Positions 43,456 to 53,010 of a DNA stretch of 64,000 nucleotides are shown here, piece by piece. Position 1 is the first letter of the stretch. Each line of letters opens with the position of its first letter. Source of the DNA: SAR324 cluster bacterium (lineage in GTDB: Bacteria > SAR324 > NAC60-12); NCBI GenBank assembly GCA_028281495.1, contig JANQJU010000004.1, positions 55,618 through 119,617 on the forward strand, read 5' to 3'. Under the pieces are notes generated by a model, which saw only the letters and a program-made list of their open reading frames with translations, was not told the DNA's origin and ran no database searches. Made by a program: the position numbers and the translations under genes.

Positions 43456-45180
43456 TCAATAACCTAAAGTCAGTGCTCCACTTCGCCGGGGGTCGGAAGC
43501 TCCGTAGAAGAAATCACCAATCCGCATGATACTTTGCGTGCTTCCCATTGCATTTTTCACTTCGACCTTGTGACCTTTGTTTCGGAGCAGCCGAATGGTA
43601 TCTCCGTTAAGTCCTTTTTCCACACGGATTTCATCTGGAAACCATTGATGATGGATGCGTGTTGCATTGGAAGCTTCGGCGATGTTCATCTTGTGATCAA
43701 TCACGTTCATGATGATCTGCAAGGTTGTTGTGATGATGCGGCTCCCTCCTGGGCTGCCAGTGGCTAATAAGGGCTTGCCGTCTTTCATCACGAGGGTGGG
43801 ACTCATCGAACTCAGCATCCGTTTTTCGGGTTCCACGGCGTTGAACTCACCGCCAATCAAACCATACGCATTCGCCACACCGGGTTTAGCCGAAAAGTCG
43901 TCCATTTCGTTGTTGAGTAAGATTCCCGTCCCCGGCACGGTGATCTTGTTGCCATAGCTGAAATTCAAGGTGTAGGTGTTGGAGACCGCATTGCCAAAAC
44001 GATCCATCACCGAATAATGGGTCGTTTCGTTGCTTTCATAGGGAAACGGTTTTCCGGGGGCCACATCCCGACTGGGAGTGGCTCGATGACGATCAATCTT
44101 TCCACGAAGATGATCGGCATAGGCTTTGGAAGTCAAACCTTGAATGGGGACTTTGACAAAATCCGAATCACCTAAATGTTTGGAACGGTCGGCATAAGCC
44201 AAACGCATCGCTTCTGCCATCAGATGGATCGTATCCGCCGTATTGTGTCCTAAATAGCCGATGGGGTACGGCTCCAATAGGTTAAGAATTTGTACCATAT
44301 GGATGCCCCCCGAACTGGGAGGTGGCATCGAATAGATGTCGTGCCCTCGGTAGGTGCCATGCACAGGCTTACGGATAGCTGGTTCGTAAGCGACCAAATC
44401 TTCGTGTGTGATCAACCCACCCTTGGCTTTCATCAAAGCCACAATGGCATCCGCAACCGGGCCTTTATAAAAACCATCGCGTCCGTTCCGAGCGATCATT
44501 CGTAGGCTGGCGGCTAAATCTTTTTGAACCAAAACGTCACCGACGTCATACACTGAACCATCTTTCTTATAAAAAATCTTCATGCTGGCCGGAGAGGCTT
44601 GCATGCGCTTCTTAGCAGAGACCAAAGAACTGCGCAGATCGTGATCCACCATGATTCCCTGTTCCGCCAATTCAATGGCAGGGCGCAGAGCACGTTCTCG
44701 CGAAATGGTACCGTATTTTTCCAAGGCCATTAACATACCAGCTACGGTTCCTGGCACGCCAACCGCCAACAAGCTGTAGCGAGATTTTTCAGGATCCGCA
44801 TTACCTTGCTCGTCCAAAAACATATCGCGAAATCCCGTTTTGGGAGCCTTTTCTCGATAATCAACGGCGAAGGTTTGATTCCCTTTCGCCAAGTGCACCA
44901 TCATGAAGCCCCCGCCTCCGATGTTGCCTGCACGTGGTAAAGTCACTGCTAATACAAATCCAATCGTCACTGCCGCATCAATAGCATTTCCCCCTTCTTT
45001 CAACACTTCCAAACCGGCACGAGTCGCATAGTTTTGCTGTGTTGCCACCATTCCGTTTTGGGCAATCACGGGATGGAACACATCTTTACCACTGATAATT
45101 GCGGTCTCTTGACCCCATGCTTGGACGGCCGCCAGCCCAAGCATCACTACCAAACAAATACACTTCTGTATGGTCTTCAT
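43456..45180 (-). CDS. ggt: Gamma-glutamyltransferase
   Basis: Periplasmic enzyme of 574 residues that cleaves glutathione and other gamma-glutamyl compounds; it is made as a proenzyme that cuts itself. A signal peptide (CICLVVMLGLAAVQAWG) is present. The N-terminal nucleophile Thr is in SNETTHYSVMD, near residue 385, and GSPGGSRIITT forms the substrate loop. Early motifs ATQQNYATRAGLEVL and GNIGGGGFMMVHL are typical. ATG 45180 follows GAGGAGG. It stands apart from the dTDP-sugar genes, with a hairpin between them. Confidence 0.95.
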   Translation of the reverse strand: MKTIQKCICLVVMLGLAAVQAWGQETAIISGKDVFHPVIAQNGMVATQQNYATRAGLEVLKEGGNAIDAAVTIGFVLAVTLPRAGNIGGGGFMMVHLAKGNQTFAVDYREKAPKTGFRDMFLDEQGNADPEKSRYSLLAVGVPGTVAGMLMALEKYGTISRERALRPAIELAEQGIMVDHDLRSSLVSAKKRMQASPASMKIFYKKDGSVYDVGDVLVQKDLAASLRMIARNGRDGFYKGPVADAIVALMKAKGGLITHEDLVAYEPAIRKPVHGTYRGHDIYSMPPPSSGGIHMVQILNLLEPYPIGYLGHNTADTIHLMAEAMRLAYADRSKHLGDSDFVKVPIQGLTSKAYADHLRGKIDRHRATPSRDVAPGKPFPYESNETTHYSVMDRFGNAVSNTYTLNFSYGNKITVPGTGILLNNEMDDFSAKPGVANAYGLIGGEFNAVEPEKRMLSSMSPTLVMKDGKPLLATGSPGGSRIITTTLQIIMNVIDHKMNIAEASNATRIHHQWFPDEIRVEKGLNGDTIRLLRNKGHKVEVKNAMGSTQSIMRIGDFFYGASDPRRSGALTLGY

Positions 45181-45214
45181 AATGCCTCCTCAATAACGAG
45201 TTAGTAAATTCACA

Positions 45215-45253
45215 TGACACTCCCCTGCATCGCAATTTGATCGGGGAATGTCA
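45215..45253. terminator. Imperfect 11-bp hairpin between rmlB and ggt
   Basis: TGACACTCCCC (45215-45225) pairs with GGGGAATGTCA (45243-45253) with one mismatch and a 17-base loop. It could end rmlB transcripts or be an operator of ggt. No T-run. Confidence 0.35.
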
Positions 45254-45272
45254 ATAGACGAAGTCCTTCTCG

Positions 45273-46322
45273 TTACCTCCCGTATTGTTCGGCATAGTAC
45301 GCTTGATATTCTCCTGAGGTGACCAACCGTACCCACTCTTGATTGTCGAGATACCAATCCACGGTTTCGTGGAGGCCTTGTTCGAAGGTGTATTGGGGAT
45401 TCCAGTTGAGGTCATTTTGGATCTTAGACGCATCGATGGCATAGCGTTGATCATGTCCAGGACGATCTTTCACAAAAGTGATGAGATTGAGGCAGGAATC
45501 GTCACCTGAACGTTGGAGAACGTCATCCAAATGACGGCAAATGGTGCGAACGATATCGATATTTTTCCATTCATTCAGCCCCCCGACATTGTAGGTCTCA
45601 CCACTGACACCTTGGTGATAGATCACATCAATGGCAGAGCAGTGGTCTTTTACATACAGCCAATCGCGCACGTTGCTCCCATCGCCATAAACGGGGATTG
45701 GCTTTCGTTCGATTGCGTTTTTGATCACAAGGGGAATGAGCTTCTCAGGGAAATGCAGTGGTCCGTAGTTGTTGGAACAATTGCTGGTTGTCGTATTGAA
45801 ACCATAGGTGTGATGATACGCTCGTACCAAATGATCACTCGATGCTTTTGATGCAGAATAAGGGGAATTCGGAGCATAAGGAGTTGTTTCCGAGAACATC
45901 CCTGTTTCGCCTAAAGAGCCATAGACTTCATCCGTGCTCACATGGTGAAAACGATGGGCCGCGAGATCTTCCTTCCAGAAATCACGGGCCACTTCCAGTA
46001 AGTTGAAAGTCCCCATGATATTGGTTTGAATGAACGCACTCGGCCCGGCAATGCTGCGGTCTACATGGGACTCCGCCGCAAGATGAACCACCCCCTCCAC
46101 TTCATGTTTTTGGAAAGCCGATGCAATGTCTTGAGGATTGCGTAAGTCCCCTTTGACAAAATGATAATTGGGGGCATTTTCAATTTCCTTCAGGTTGATC
46201 AGATTGCCAGCATAGGTCAGGCAATCGAAGTTGATCACCGTATCTTCTGGATGCTGTTTCACCCAATGCAGCACCAAATTCGAGCCGATAAATCCAGCTC
46301 CCCCAGTAATTAAAATATTCAT
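45273..46322 (-). CDS. rfbB: dTDP-glucose 4,6-dehydratase
   Basis: Second enzyme of dTDP-deoxysugar synthesis (RmlB), 349 residues, forming dTDP-4-keto-6-deoxyglucose with bound NAD. The NAD loop GGAGFIGSN opens the protein; HVSTDEVYGSLG and the YSASKASSDH catalytic Tyr-Lys region are intact. ATG 46322 (MNILITGG) follows GGAGA. It directly follows rmlA on the strand, so the two make dTDP-sugar precursors for a surface polysaccharide. rmlC and rmlD are not present here. Confidence 0.95.
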   Translation of the reverse strand: MNILITGGAGFIGSNLVLHWVKQHPEDTVINFDCLTYAGNLINLKEIENAPNYHFVKGDLRNPQDIASAFQKHEVEGVVHLAAESHVDRSIAGPSAFIQTNIMGTFNLLEVARDFWKEDLAAHRFHHVSTDEVYGSLGETGMFSETTPYAPNSPYSASKASSDHLVRAYHHTYGFNTTTSNCSNNYGPLHFPEKLIPLVIKNAIERKPIPVYGDGSNVRDWLYVKDHCSAIDVIYHQGVSGETYNVGGLNEWKNIDIVRTICRHLDDVLQRSGDDSCLNLITFVKDRPGHDQRYAIDASKIQNDLNWNPQYTFEQGLHETVDWYLDNQEWVRLVTSGEYQAYYAEQYGR

Positions 46323-46366
46323 AGAAGGGTCTCCGTTACTTTGAAGGGTTTCCATTGGTCAATCAA

Positions 46367-47089
46367 TTATTCAATTCCTTCCGTTTTGGCGAGCAGTTGA
46401 TTGGCGAGTTGTAAGGAGGGAAAAGTTCCAGCATCGGTCCACCAACCTTGGAGGATATCGTAAGTGAGGTGGCCTTGGCTGATGTAGTAGTTATTGACAT
46501 CTGTGATTTCTAATTCACCACGACCCGAAGGCTGAAGCTCGGGAATGATTCGAAAAACGGAGGAATCATACATATAGATTCCCGTGACGGCATAAGAAGA
46601 TTTGGGTTTTTGAGGCTTTTCTTCAATGCTCCGAATATTATTGCCTTCGATTTCGGCTACACCGTAGCGTTGGGGATCGGGGACTTCTTTGATCAAGATC
46701 TTGGCTCCCTCAGTTTGGTTTTTGAAGTTGGCTACATACGGGGTAATGGCATCTTGAAAGATGTTGTCGCCCAAAATCACGCAGATTTTTTGGCCTTGGG
46801 CAAAGTCTTCGGCCAATCCTAAAGCTTGCGCGATTCCACCGGCTTCGTCTTGGACTTTGTAGGTGAATCGACAATCGAAATCCCGTCCGCTGCCAAGCAG
46901 GTTAACGACGTCTCCCATGTGGTCAATTCCGGTGACAATCAAGATGTCTCGGATATTGGCTTGGGTGAGTTGTTCAATCGGATGGAAGATCATTGGTTTT
47001 TTGCCCACGGGCAATAGGTGTTTGTTGGTCACTTTGGTAAGCGGAAACAATCGTGACCCCGTTCCGCCTGCTAATACAATGCCTCTCAT
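46367..47089 (-). CDS. rfbA: Glucose-1-phosphate thymidylyltransferase, short form
   Basis: Makes dTDP-glucose from dTTP and glucose-1-phosphate. The nucleotide loop GGTGSRLFPLTKVTNKHLLPV and metal motif VILGDNIF are present, as is YGVAEIEGNNIRSIEEKP. At 240 residues it is shorter than enterobacterial RmlA (about 290) and matches the short form that lacks the C-terminal allosteric helices. Its ATG overlaps the glycosyltransferase stop by four bases (ATGA), so both are coupled, and rmlB follows 44 bases later. Confidence 0.92.
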   Translation of the reverse strand: MRGIVLAGGTGSRLFPLTKVTNKHLLPVGKKPMIFHPIEQLTQANIRDILIVTGIDHMGDVVNLLGSGRDFDCRFTYKVQDEAGGIAQALGLAEDFAQGQKICVILGDNIFQDAITPYVANFKNQTEGAKILIKEVPDPQRYGVAEIEGNNIRSIEEKPQKPKSSYAVTGIYMYDSSVFRIIPELQPSGRGELEITDVNNYYISQGHLTYDILQGWWTDAGTFPSLQLANQLLAKTEGIE

Positions 47090-48981
47090 GGCCTTAACTC
47101 CGTAGATGGTAATGGTGGTATACGGAAGAAACAATCCTCCGCATCCACGGCAAGATTTGGATTATAAAACGGATCGCGTTGCAAACGTCTTCCCCAACGT
47201 TGTTGCAAGGTGTCAATTTCCTGCCTCACCCGTTGTTGTTGTTCGAGAGATTCGTCTTTGCCGCGACTCAACGATTCGTAATGAATCAATTCCACAGTGG
47301 GTAGAAATAAATTGGTGAAACCCTGTTGCTGCAAACGAAGACAGAAATCTACGTCATTGAACGCAACTTTCAATGTTTCATCCAACCCGCCCACTTGCTC
47401 ATACACGTGTTTCCGCACCATCAAACAGGCTGCGGTCACTGCACTGACTTCTCGGATGCAGGCTAGGCACAAACCATTCCCTGGATTGCGAGGGTCGGCA
47501 AAACGATGCACATGCCCCGCAACATCAAACAGCCCGGTGACAATGCCGCCATGCTGGATCAATCCATTGGGATAATACAGCTTCACCCCAACGGCTCCAT
47601 GTTGCGGAAATTGGGCATAGGCCCACATCCACTCTAACCATTCCGGAGTCAGTACCTCCATGTCATTGTTCAACAGAACGAGAACTTCTCCCTCAGTGTG
47701 GTTCACTGCAAAGTTGTTGATTGCTGAATAATTGAACGGATGAGGGTAATGCAACAACCTCAAACGAGCATCTTTTTGTAACAACGCTTCCACCTGATGC
47801 CGAGTTTCCGATGTGCTTTGGTTGTCAATCAGCAGAATCTCAAAATTGCGATAGGTGCTCCTTTCTAAAATGGAAATTACGGCCCGTTCCAATACCGGAA
47901 AGAGATCTCGGAATGGAATCAGGATCGAAATGAGAGGCAGGGTTTTTAAGTTCGGACGGACGCGATGCACCGATTCAATCGCCGGCTGCTGTGGCAAAAT
48001 CATGGGCTGAGAAAAGTGGAGAAACTGGGGAGGGCTTTGAAGGGTTGACAGCCTCGACACCATCACCGATGCCTCCAGTTGACGCCGCTGTAAGGCCGCC
48101 TTCACGCATTCCTGTTGGTTTCCCCGACCATAAAAAATTTTGGCCAATTCTCCCCCTTGTCCTACCCAACAATGATAAAGCACTTGAGGGATGTGAGCGA
48201 TGCGTTCCGGGGCTACCCGTTCTCCCGCTCTCAACAACAAATCATAAAAAGCCCCAGAAAACTGCTGAGACAGTCCCCCCAATTCTTGAATCAAGTTTTT
48301 ACGAAAAACACATAAATTCCCGATATAGTTATGACTCAGTAAATACCACGGCGACCAATCTGGTTTGAACTGGGGACTCTCCAATTGACCGGATTCTGCA
48401 AAGAAATCGTGATCTGTATACAGCCAATCCACGGTGTCCTCTTGGAGGGCCACCTTCACTTCATGCAAAGCTTGGGGGGCTAAACGATCTCCCGCCAACA
48501 TGAAGAGGAGCCATTCTCCTTTCAAATCTGGCAACAGCGCATTGAATTGTGATATCAAAAAATTCTCATTATCTTGGACTCGACCTTGGCTATTCTCAGA
48601 AGGGAGCTCTCTTAGAGAATCTGCTTGACAAGCTAGGTGGTGCAACGTCCATCGTGAATCAGGTTGCTGCTCCAAAGAGGTTTGGGATTGATGAATGAGT
48701 GTGGGATGATTGCCCAAAAGGATCACATCCACGAGTGGAAGGGGCTTCCAGGGGCTCGTTTCCTGTGGCGTTTTGGAAAGGGCGGCCTGTTGCGACTGCC
48801 AATAGGTATAAACCCTGGGAAGGGCATGCGCACGAAGCCATCGGAAAAATGGATGGTACTGCCACTTCCCCACCCACTGAGGCAATACGCTTCGGGTATA
48901 AAGCTTACGGGAAACGGCAACGAGACCATTTTGTTTCCAATAGCTGAAAACTTTTGAAATTTTAGTGATCCATTTATTCAT
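47086..48981 (-). CDS. Tandem-domain GT2 glycosyltransferase
   Basis: Probable cytoplasmic glycosyltransferase of 631 residues. The C-terminal half is a clear GT-A fold: ISILIPFRDLFPVLERAVISIL, EILLIDNQSTSE, VLLNNDMEVLTPEWLEWM and GGLDETLKVAFNDVDFCLRL. The N-terminal half contains a second, degraded GT2-like domain (VDVILLGNHPTLIHQSQTSL, DWLYTDHDFF). ATG 48981 is chosen because longer frames run into the divergent gene at 49054. It heads an operon with rmlA and rmlB and so probably adds a deoxysugar or related residue to a surface glycan. Confidence 0.85.
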   Translation of the reverse strand: MNKWITKISKVFSYWKQNGLVAVSRKLYTRSVLPQWVGKWQYHPFFRWLRAHALPRVYTYWQSQQAALSKTPQETSPWKPLPLVDVILLGNHPTLIHQSQTSLEQQPDSRWTLHHLACQADSLRELPSENSQGRVQDNENFLISQFNALLPDLKGEWLLFMLAGDRLAPQALHEVKVALQEDTVDWLYTDHDFFAESGQLESPQFKPDWSPWYLLSHNYIGNLCVFRKNLIQELGGLSQQFSGAFYDLLLRAGERVAPERIAHIPQVLYHCWVGQGGELAKIFYGRGNQQECVKAALQRRQLEASVMVSRLSTLQSPPQFLHFSQPMILPQQPAIESVHRVRPNLKTLPLISILIPFRDLFPVLERAVISILERSTYRNFEILLIDNQSTSETRHQVEALLQKDARLRLLHYPHPFNYSAINNFAVNHTEGEVLVLLNNDMEVLTPEWLEWMWAYAQFPQHGAVGVKLYYPNGLIQHGGIVTGLFDVAGHVHRFADPRNPGNGLCLACIREVSAVTAACLMVRKHVYEQVGGLDETLKVAFNDVDFCLRLQQQGFTNLFLPTVELIHYESLSRGKDESLEQQQRVRQEIDTLQQRWGRRLQRDPFYNPNLAVDAEDCFFRIPPLPSTELRP

Positions 48982-49053
48982 TAAATTAACATCCAGAAAC
49001 CTACATTCTTTTTTACTCAGGGATCTCAAGGAAAGGGGAGAAAGGAGACGATC

Positions 49054-49863
49054 ATGCCAGAAATTCCGCGCCCATCGATCATGTTCATTGGGGCCAATGC
49101 GGATTCCCAACTCAAGGCGGGGTTGCAATTGATGTTTACCAAACTCAATGCCAAAGCGATTTATGCCGACCCTTATCAAGCGATTGGACGCTTGATGCAG
49201 AAAAAATTGGCCGATCTCATCATCTGGCGTTGTACTGCTCGGACTCGTCAGAATCAAAAGATTCTTGTGCAGCTCAGTGAAATCAACAAGCATCACCATC
49301 CCAACATTTTGGTCTTATGCCCCGGTGACCTATTTGCCGAAATCTATGGATTCGGTTTGGAAAATATCCTCCCCATTCCTTTCAAAGGCATTGCGTTCTA
49401 CCAAAAAGTTCAAGAGATGCTCAAAACCACAACCAAGTTCATTCCATCGGAATTTACGAACTTGTTGGCATCTCAACCCTTCTTCAGCAATCTTTCCAAT
49501 GAAACGTTGGTGATGTTGCTCCATTATGGTTCGTTTGAAAAATACCCCTCCGTTTATATCATTTTGGAGGAAGGCGTCACCTACAACGAACTCTACGTAC
49601 TGTTGGAGGGAGAAGCGGAGGTGATCGCTCCCAGTATCCCCAAAGTGGTGTACAAATTAAAACCCGGAGCTAGTTTCTCAGAAAGCAGCTTCTCTCGACC
49701 ATCACGCGCCCGCAATACCCGCGTGGTAGCTACCCAAAATTGTACGGTTTTTCGCATCCCCCTCAGCGGACTCGACCAATTGGAAGACCACATGCAATTG
49801 GAAATCTACAAAGAACTCACAGTCAGTATGTCTAATAAGATTAGGCTATTTCTTGAAATGTAA
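49054..49863 (+). CDS. Receiver-like plus cyclic-nucleotide-binding domain protein
   Basis: Protein of 269 residues. Residues 8-125 have the alternating pattern of a degenerate receiver domain (IMFIGANADSQLKAGL, DLIIWR, NILVLCPG) but no phosphoacceptor Asp in the usual place. Residues about 140-265 form a cyclic-nucleotide-binding barrel: FFSNLSNETLVMLLHYGSFEKY, ELYVLLEGEAEVI, PGASFSESSFS and the RARNTRVVAT phosphate-binding region, altered from the canonical GE..L...R.A. No DNA-binding domain is visible. A good SD (AAAGGAG) precedes the ATG. It is divergent from the glycosyltransferase. Confidence 0.78.
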   Translation: MPEIPRPSIMFIGANADSQLKAGLQLMFTKLNAKAIYADPYQAIGRLMQKKLADLIIWRCTARTRQNQKILVQLSEINKHHHPNILVLCPGDLFAEIYGFGLENILPIPFKGIAFYQKVQEMLKTTTKFIPSEFTNLLASQPFFSNLSNETLVMLLHYGSFEKYPSVYIILEEGVTYNELYVLLEGEAEVIAPSIPKVVYKLKPGASFSESSFSRPSRARNTRVVATQNCTVFRIPLSGLDQLEDHMQLEIYKELTVSMSNKIRLFLEM

Positions 49864-49880
49864 TTTTCTTGAAATGTAAT
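49849..49880. repeat. 16-bp tandem duplication spanning a stop codon
   Basis: TTTCTTGAAATGTAAT occurs twice in a row; the first copy carries the last codons and stop of the cyclic-nucleotide-binding gene, the second repeats them after the stop. Confidence 0.85.
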
Positions 49881-50010
49881 TGGGCTAGTCGAGCTACTAA
49901 GCATACCTATGTTCCCAATGATGAAATTTTTCTAGATTCTTTACAAATATATTGTAATATTTATTATACTCAATTTCTAATAAAATATATTTTTAAAAAG
50001 TTTATAATCC

Positions 50011-50856
50011 ATGAGCATGAAACTGAACCTTTTTCTACTTTGCCAAGAAAATACAAATTTTCTTGAAGGTCAGATCCAACATAAAAAGCAATCAATTTCA
50101 TCCCAAGTGGATCTTCATAAACTGGAGAAGTTCGTCGAGCATATACGGCAGAGTGGGCGTATTACGATAAATATGCCTCAGTCCATTCTTTTAGACATCA
50201 TTACTAATAAAAAGCATAAAAATATTTACGAATGGGCTGAATCTCAAGCAGAAATCTCTGCACATTCTTCAGAATACTTTTTAAAGAAAAGGCTAGGAGT
50301 TTATTATGAGAAACGTTTGAGTTTTGACTCACTTTTTTTAGAAAGCAAAAAATTCCGTTATGGAGCGTTGAATATTGAAGGGATGGGGTCTTCTGCTTAT
50401 GGAAGTTTTTGTATTGTATTGAAGCCTTTCTCTCCTAAGCGGGCTAGTAAGAGTGCCTATTTGCAGTCAGATAGTTTAAACACCTATCTTCAATCGAACA
50501 ATGACGTCGATATAGACCTTCTAAAACAGGAACTTGCGCCTCATACTCACCGACACATTCTGGCGGGAACGAAGCTTGCTGATCGCATTTTCACAGAATT
50601 GGAAACAAAATGGCCATTTTTACTTTGCTCAAAATCGGATTATATTGAAGTAATCTTTACAGGAAATGTTACTCCACGTAATTTAGAATCTGTGAGAATA
50701 GGACAGACAGAGTATGACCTCTTACTTGATTTTGCCATCAATGGATTCCAACAGAATATGAGTTTAGAAGAGCGTTATTTAGTGCAAGGGTTTTTGACAA
50801 TATTACAATACCTAAAAGCACACAATATTCCATTGGAGATCGTTCAAGATGATTAA
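50011..50856 (+). CDS. Hypothetical protein A of the KGGVGR operon
   Basis: Unrecognised soluble protein of 281 residues, rich in Lys, Asn and Ile and clearly more A/T-rich in its DNA than the genes to the left. Middle segment SLFLESKKFRYGALNIEGMG followed by YGSFCIVLK looks like a beta-rich enzyme-like core; the end (EERYLVQGFLTILQYLKAH) is helical. No signal or membrane helix. The ATG at 50017 (MKLN) is an alternative start. The next gene overlaps it by eight bases, so they are coupled. It lies in a three-gene operon with a ParA-like KGGVGR ATPase and could be the effector or sensor; that is inference. Confidence 0.6.
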   Translation: MSMKLNLFLLCQENTNFLEGQIQHKKQSISSQVDLHKLEKFVEHIRQSGRITINMPQSILLDIITNKKHKNIYEWAESQAEISAHSSEYFLKKRLGVYYEKRLSFDSLFLESKKFRYGALNIEGMGSSAYGSFCIVLKPFSPKRASKSAYLQSDSLNTYLQSNNDVDIDLLKQELAPHTHRHILAGTKLADRIFTELETKWPFLLCSKSDYIEVIFTGNVTPRNLESVRIGQTEYDLLLDFAINGFQQNMSLEERYLVQGFLTILQYLKAHNIPLEIVQDD

Positions 50857-51478
50857 GTTAATCGCTGTATCTTACGAGGATGGATGGGGTTTCGTTGAAA
50901 TCAATCAGATGTGCTACCTCGTCAAGCCACCCTATAAAAAATATAACAAGATAGTGGTTGAAAAACCGATGGTTGAAAAAGCCATTCTCAACTATGGCTT
51001 CGAAAGCGTAGACGAAGTACACAGAGGCTGGAATACCTTAATAAAATATTTAAAAAATAAGATGAATGAATATCATAAAGGCGACAATCTTCTTTCTCAA
51101 GAGGAGCTTGCACAAGGGCTGCTAGAATTAGCCCCAGCTCGTGCATTAGCAAGATATCTGGACCGTATTGAAAAAGAACTCATACCAAACCATCGTTGGG
51201 ATGTATCACTCACAATTCTTACCAAGATAATGTGTTTAGAAATTCTCCAAGAAAATTCAAACAAAGGACTACTTCAAAAGACGATTGACTTGATCAAGTC
51301 ATGCCACAAATCAAAAGAAGCAAGAGAAAGACGATTGGCAGAGTTACAAAATATCTCGTCTCCATCTTCCAATATTACTGAATTCTCCGGAGACAGCCAG
51401 CTTGCCCGCAATTACAGCCAGTTTGCCCGCAATTACAGCCAAAATGTAAGAGAGCGTAAGAGTACATTTTTCTTTTAG
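50849..51478 (+). CDS. Hypothetical protein B of the KGGVGR operon
   Basis: Unrecognised soluble protein of 209 residues. A short beta-rich opening (LIAVSYEDGWGFVEINQMCYLVKP) is followed by a largely helical body. Near the C-terminus a seven-residue unit is repeated twice (LARNYSQ, FARNYSQ), from a 21-bp DNA duplication at 51396-51437. Its start overlaps gene A by eight bases and its stop is 12 bases before the ATPase start, so the three genes are one operon. Function unknown. Confidence 0.6.
   Translation: MIKLIAVSYEDGWGFVEINQMCYLVKPPYKKYNKIVVEKPMVEKAILNYGFESVDEVHRGWNTLIKYLKNKMNEYHKGDNLLSQEELAQGLLELAPARALARYLDRIEKELIPNHRWDVSLTILTKIMCLEILQENSNKGLLQKTIDLIKSCHKSKEARERRLAELQNISSPSSNITEFSGDSQLARNYSQFARNYSQNVRERKSTFFF
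51396..51437 (+). repeat. 21-bp in-frame tandem duplication
   Basis: Two near-identical 21-bp units (one base different) encode QLARNYS and QFARNYS in protein B; a partial third follows. Confidence 0.8.
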
Positions 51479-51490
51479 ATAGGAGTGATT

Positions 51491-52966
51491 TTGCAAACCG
51501 TATCTTTTTACTCATACAAAGGAGGTGTAGGGAGAACCCTAGCCGTTGCGAATGTAGCCAAGTATTTGGCAATGCTTGGGCAAAATGTTTTTGTTATTGA
51601 TTTTGATCTAGAAGCACCAGGGATGCACTATAAGCTTGGTTTAGGTTCACTATCTGATTCAGCCCCTGAGGTAAAAGGGGTTGTAGACTACATTCATTCT
51701 TTTGTATTTGATCAAGAAATTCCTGATACTTTCTGCGAATACACGCTGAGGGTAGATGTCGAAGATAGTGAAGGAACAATCACATTGATGCCTGCAGGAA
51801 ATGCCCCCTCTTCTGACTATTGGCAAAAGCTTGGACAAATCGATTGGCATGATTTTTTCTATTCCGAAGACGCCAGAGGTATTCCTTTTTTTTTAGAGTT
51901 CAAAGAAAAAATTAGGCAAGAATTTGAACCTGATTTTATTTTGCTTGATTCTCGAACCGGCATTACCGAACTAGGTGGTATTGCGACATCCTTATTACCT
52001 GACCAAGTCGTATGCCTTTTATTAAACAATCAAGAGCATCTAGAAGGTTCTCGTGTGGTGATGAGGAGTATTCTCCGTTCTCCTCGGCTACCTGATCAGC
52101 AACCCATTCAAATTATCCCTATCTTAGCACGCATTCCTCATCTAAAAAGCTCTGAAGAAGAAGGGCTTACTCAGAAAGTACTTTCCTTTCTCAATGAGGA
52201 GTCCGAGGAACTAGATACCACTCTAGAACTATCGGAAATCTCCATTTTACATTCGGAACCTCAACTTCAAGTCTCTGAATTTTTATTAGTGGGCTCTCAA
52301 AAAATAGATGAGTCTTCCTTATTAAAAGATTACATCAAGCTCTCTACAAATTTTCTTTCAAAGGATACTGTAGCATCGCATGTAGGGCCTTTGATTGAAA
52401 GTTTACGTAACATGGCTTGGGAGGATTCAAAGAGAGCTAGAGAAGGTTTAGAAACGCTCGTTAAAGTCTACCCCAGTACACAGACATATAAGGCACTCAT
52501 ACAATTTTATTCCATTAGTAGAGAAAGTAGTAATCATATACTTCATACTGCAGAACAATTGTGGGGAATTTCTGGTACTTTAGAAGGAGATTTTTTGTGG
52601 AAAACTATCCAAGAAAACTTTACAAATCTTCCATATATTAGTGATGCGCCTTATTCACTAGAATTTATAGAATCGATATGGAGGTATAAGGGGAAAAAGC
52701 AATATCAAATTGGTGTAAAACTTGCTCGGACCCATAATACTAATGGTAGGCAAGAGAAAGCAGTTGATATTTATTTAGAGATACTGAATCAAAAACTATC
52801 TGAAGAAATCATTGTTGAAGTTGTCAAAATTTTAATGAAATTGAATAGAGATGAAGACGCATTTGATACCCTACTAAAATACGGAATTGGATTTCTAGAA
52901 AGCAACTCACAACTTCGAAGTGCGTATGATCAGCTTTCGAATACGCAAGGTCACTTTACCAAGTAA
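51491..52966 (+). CDS. KGGVGR-motif ParA/MinD-like ATPase with helical C-terminus
   Basis: Protein of 491 residues. It opens QTVSFYSYKGGVGRTLAVAN, the deviant Walker A of the KGGVGR group of SIMIBI ATPases, followed by VFVIDFDLEAPGMHYKLGL and FILLDSRTGITELGG (Walker B-like). Residues beyond about 270 are helical, with a TPR-like look (EKAVDIYLEILNQKLSEEIIVEVVKILMKL). The group is often linked with conflict or regulated-effector gene clusters. The start is TTG at 51491, five bases after AGGAG (51481-51485); a GTG at 51485 overlaps that SD. It is the last gene of the A-B-ATPase operon. Confidence 0.82.
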   Translation: MQTVSFYSYKGGVGRTLAVANVAKYLAMLGQNVFVIDFDLEAPGMHYKLGLGSLSDSAPEVKGVVDYIHSFVFDQEIPDTFCEYTLRVDVEDSEGTITLMPAGNAPSSDYWQKLGQIDWHDFFYSEDARGIPFFLEFKEKIRQEFEPDFILLDSRTGITELGGIATSLLPDQVVCLLLNNQEHLEGSRVVMRSILRSPRLPDQQPIQIIPILARIPHLKSSEEEGLTQKVLSFLNEESEELDTTLELSEISILHSEPQLQVSEFLLVGSQKIDESSLLKDYIKLSTNFLSKDTVASHVGPLIESLRNMAWEDSKRAREGLETLVKVYPSTQTYKALIQFYSISRESSNHILHTAEQLWGISGTLEGDFLWKTIQENFTNLPYISDAPYSLEFIESIWRYKGKKQYQIGVKLARTHNTNGRQEKAVDIYLEILNQKLSEEIIVEVVKILMKLNRDEDAFDTLLKYGIGFLESNSQLRSAYDQLSNTQGHFTK

Positions 52967-53010
52967 GAACCATTTGTTTTCTCCTCTCAACCTTAAGCAC
53001 AAGGAGTGTT

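Noticed and set aside
48982..49299. Longer N-terminus for the glycosyltransferase
   Set aside because: It would overlap the divergent cyclic-nucleotide-binding gene, whose SD and start are good.
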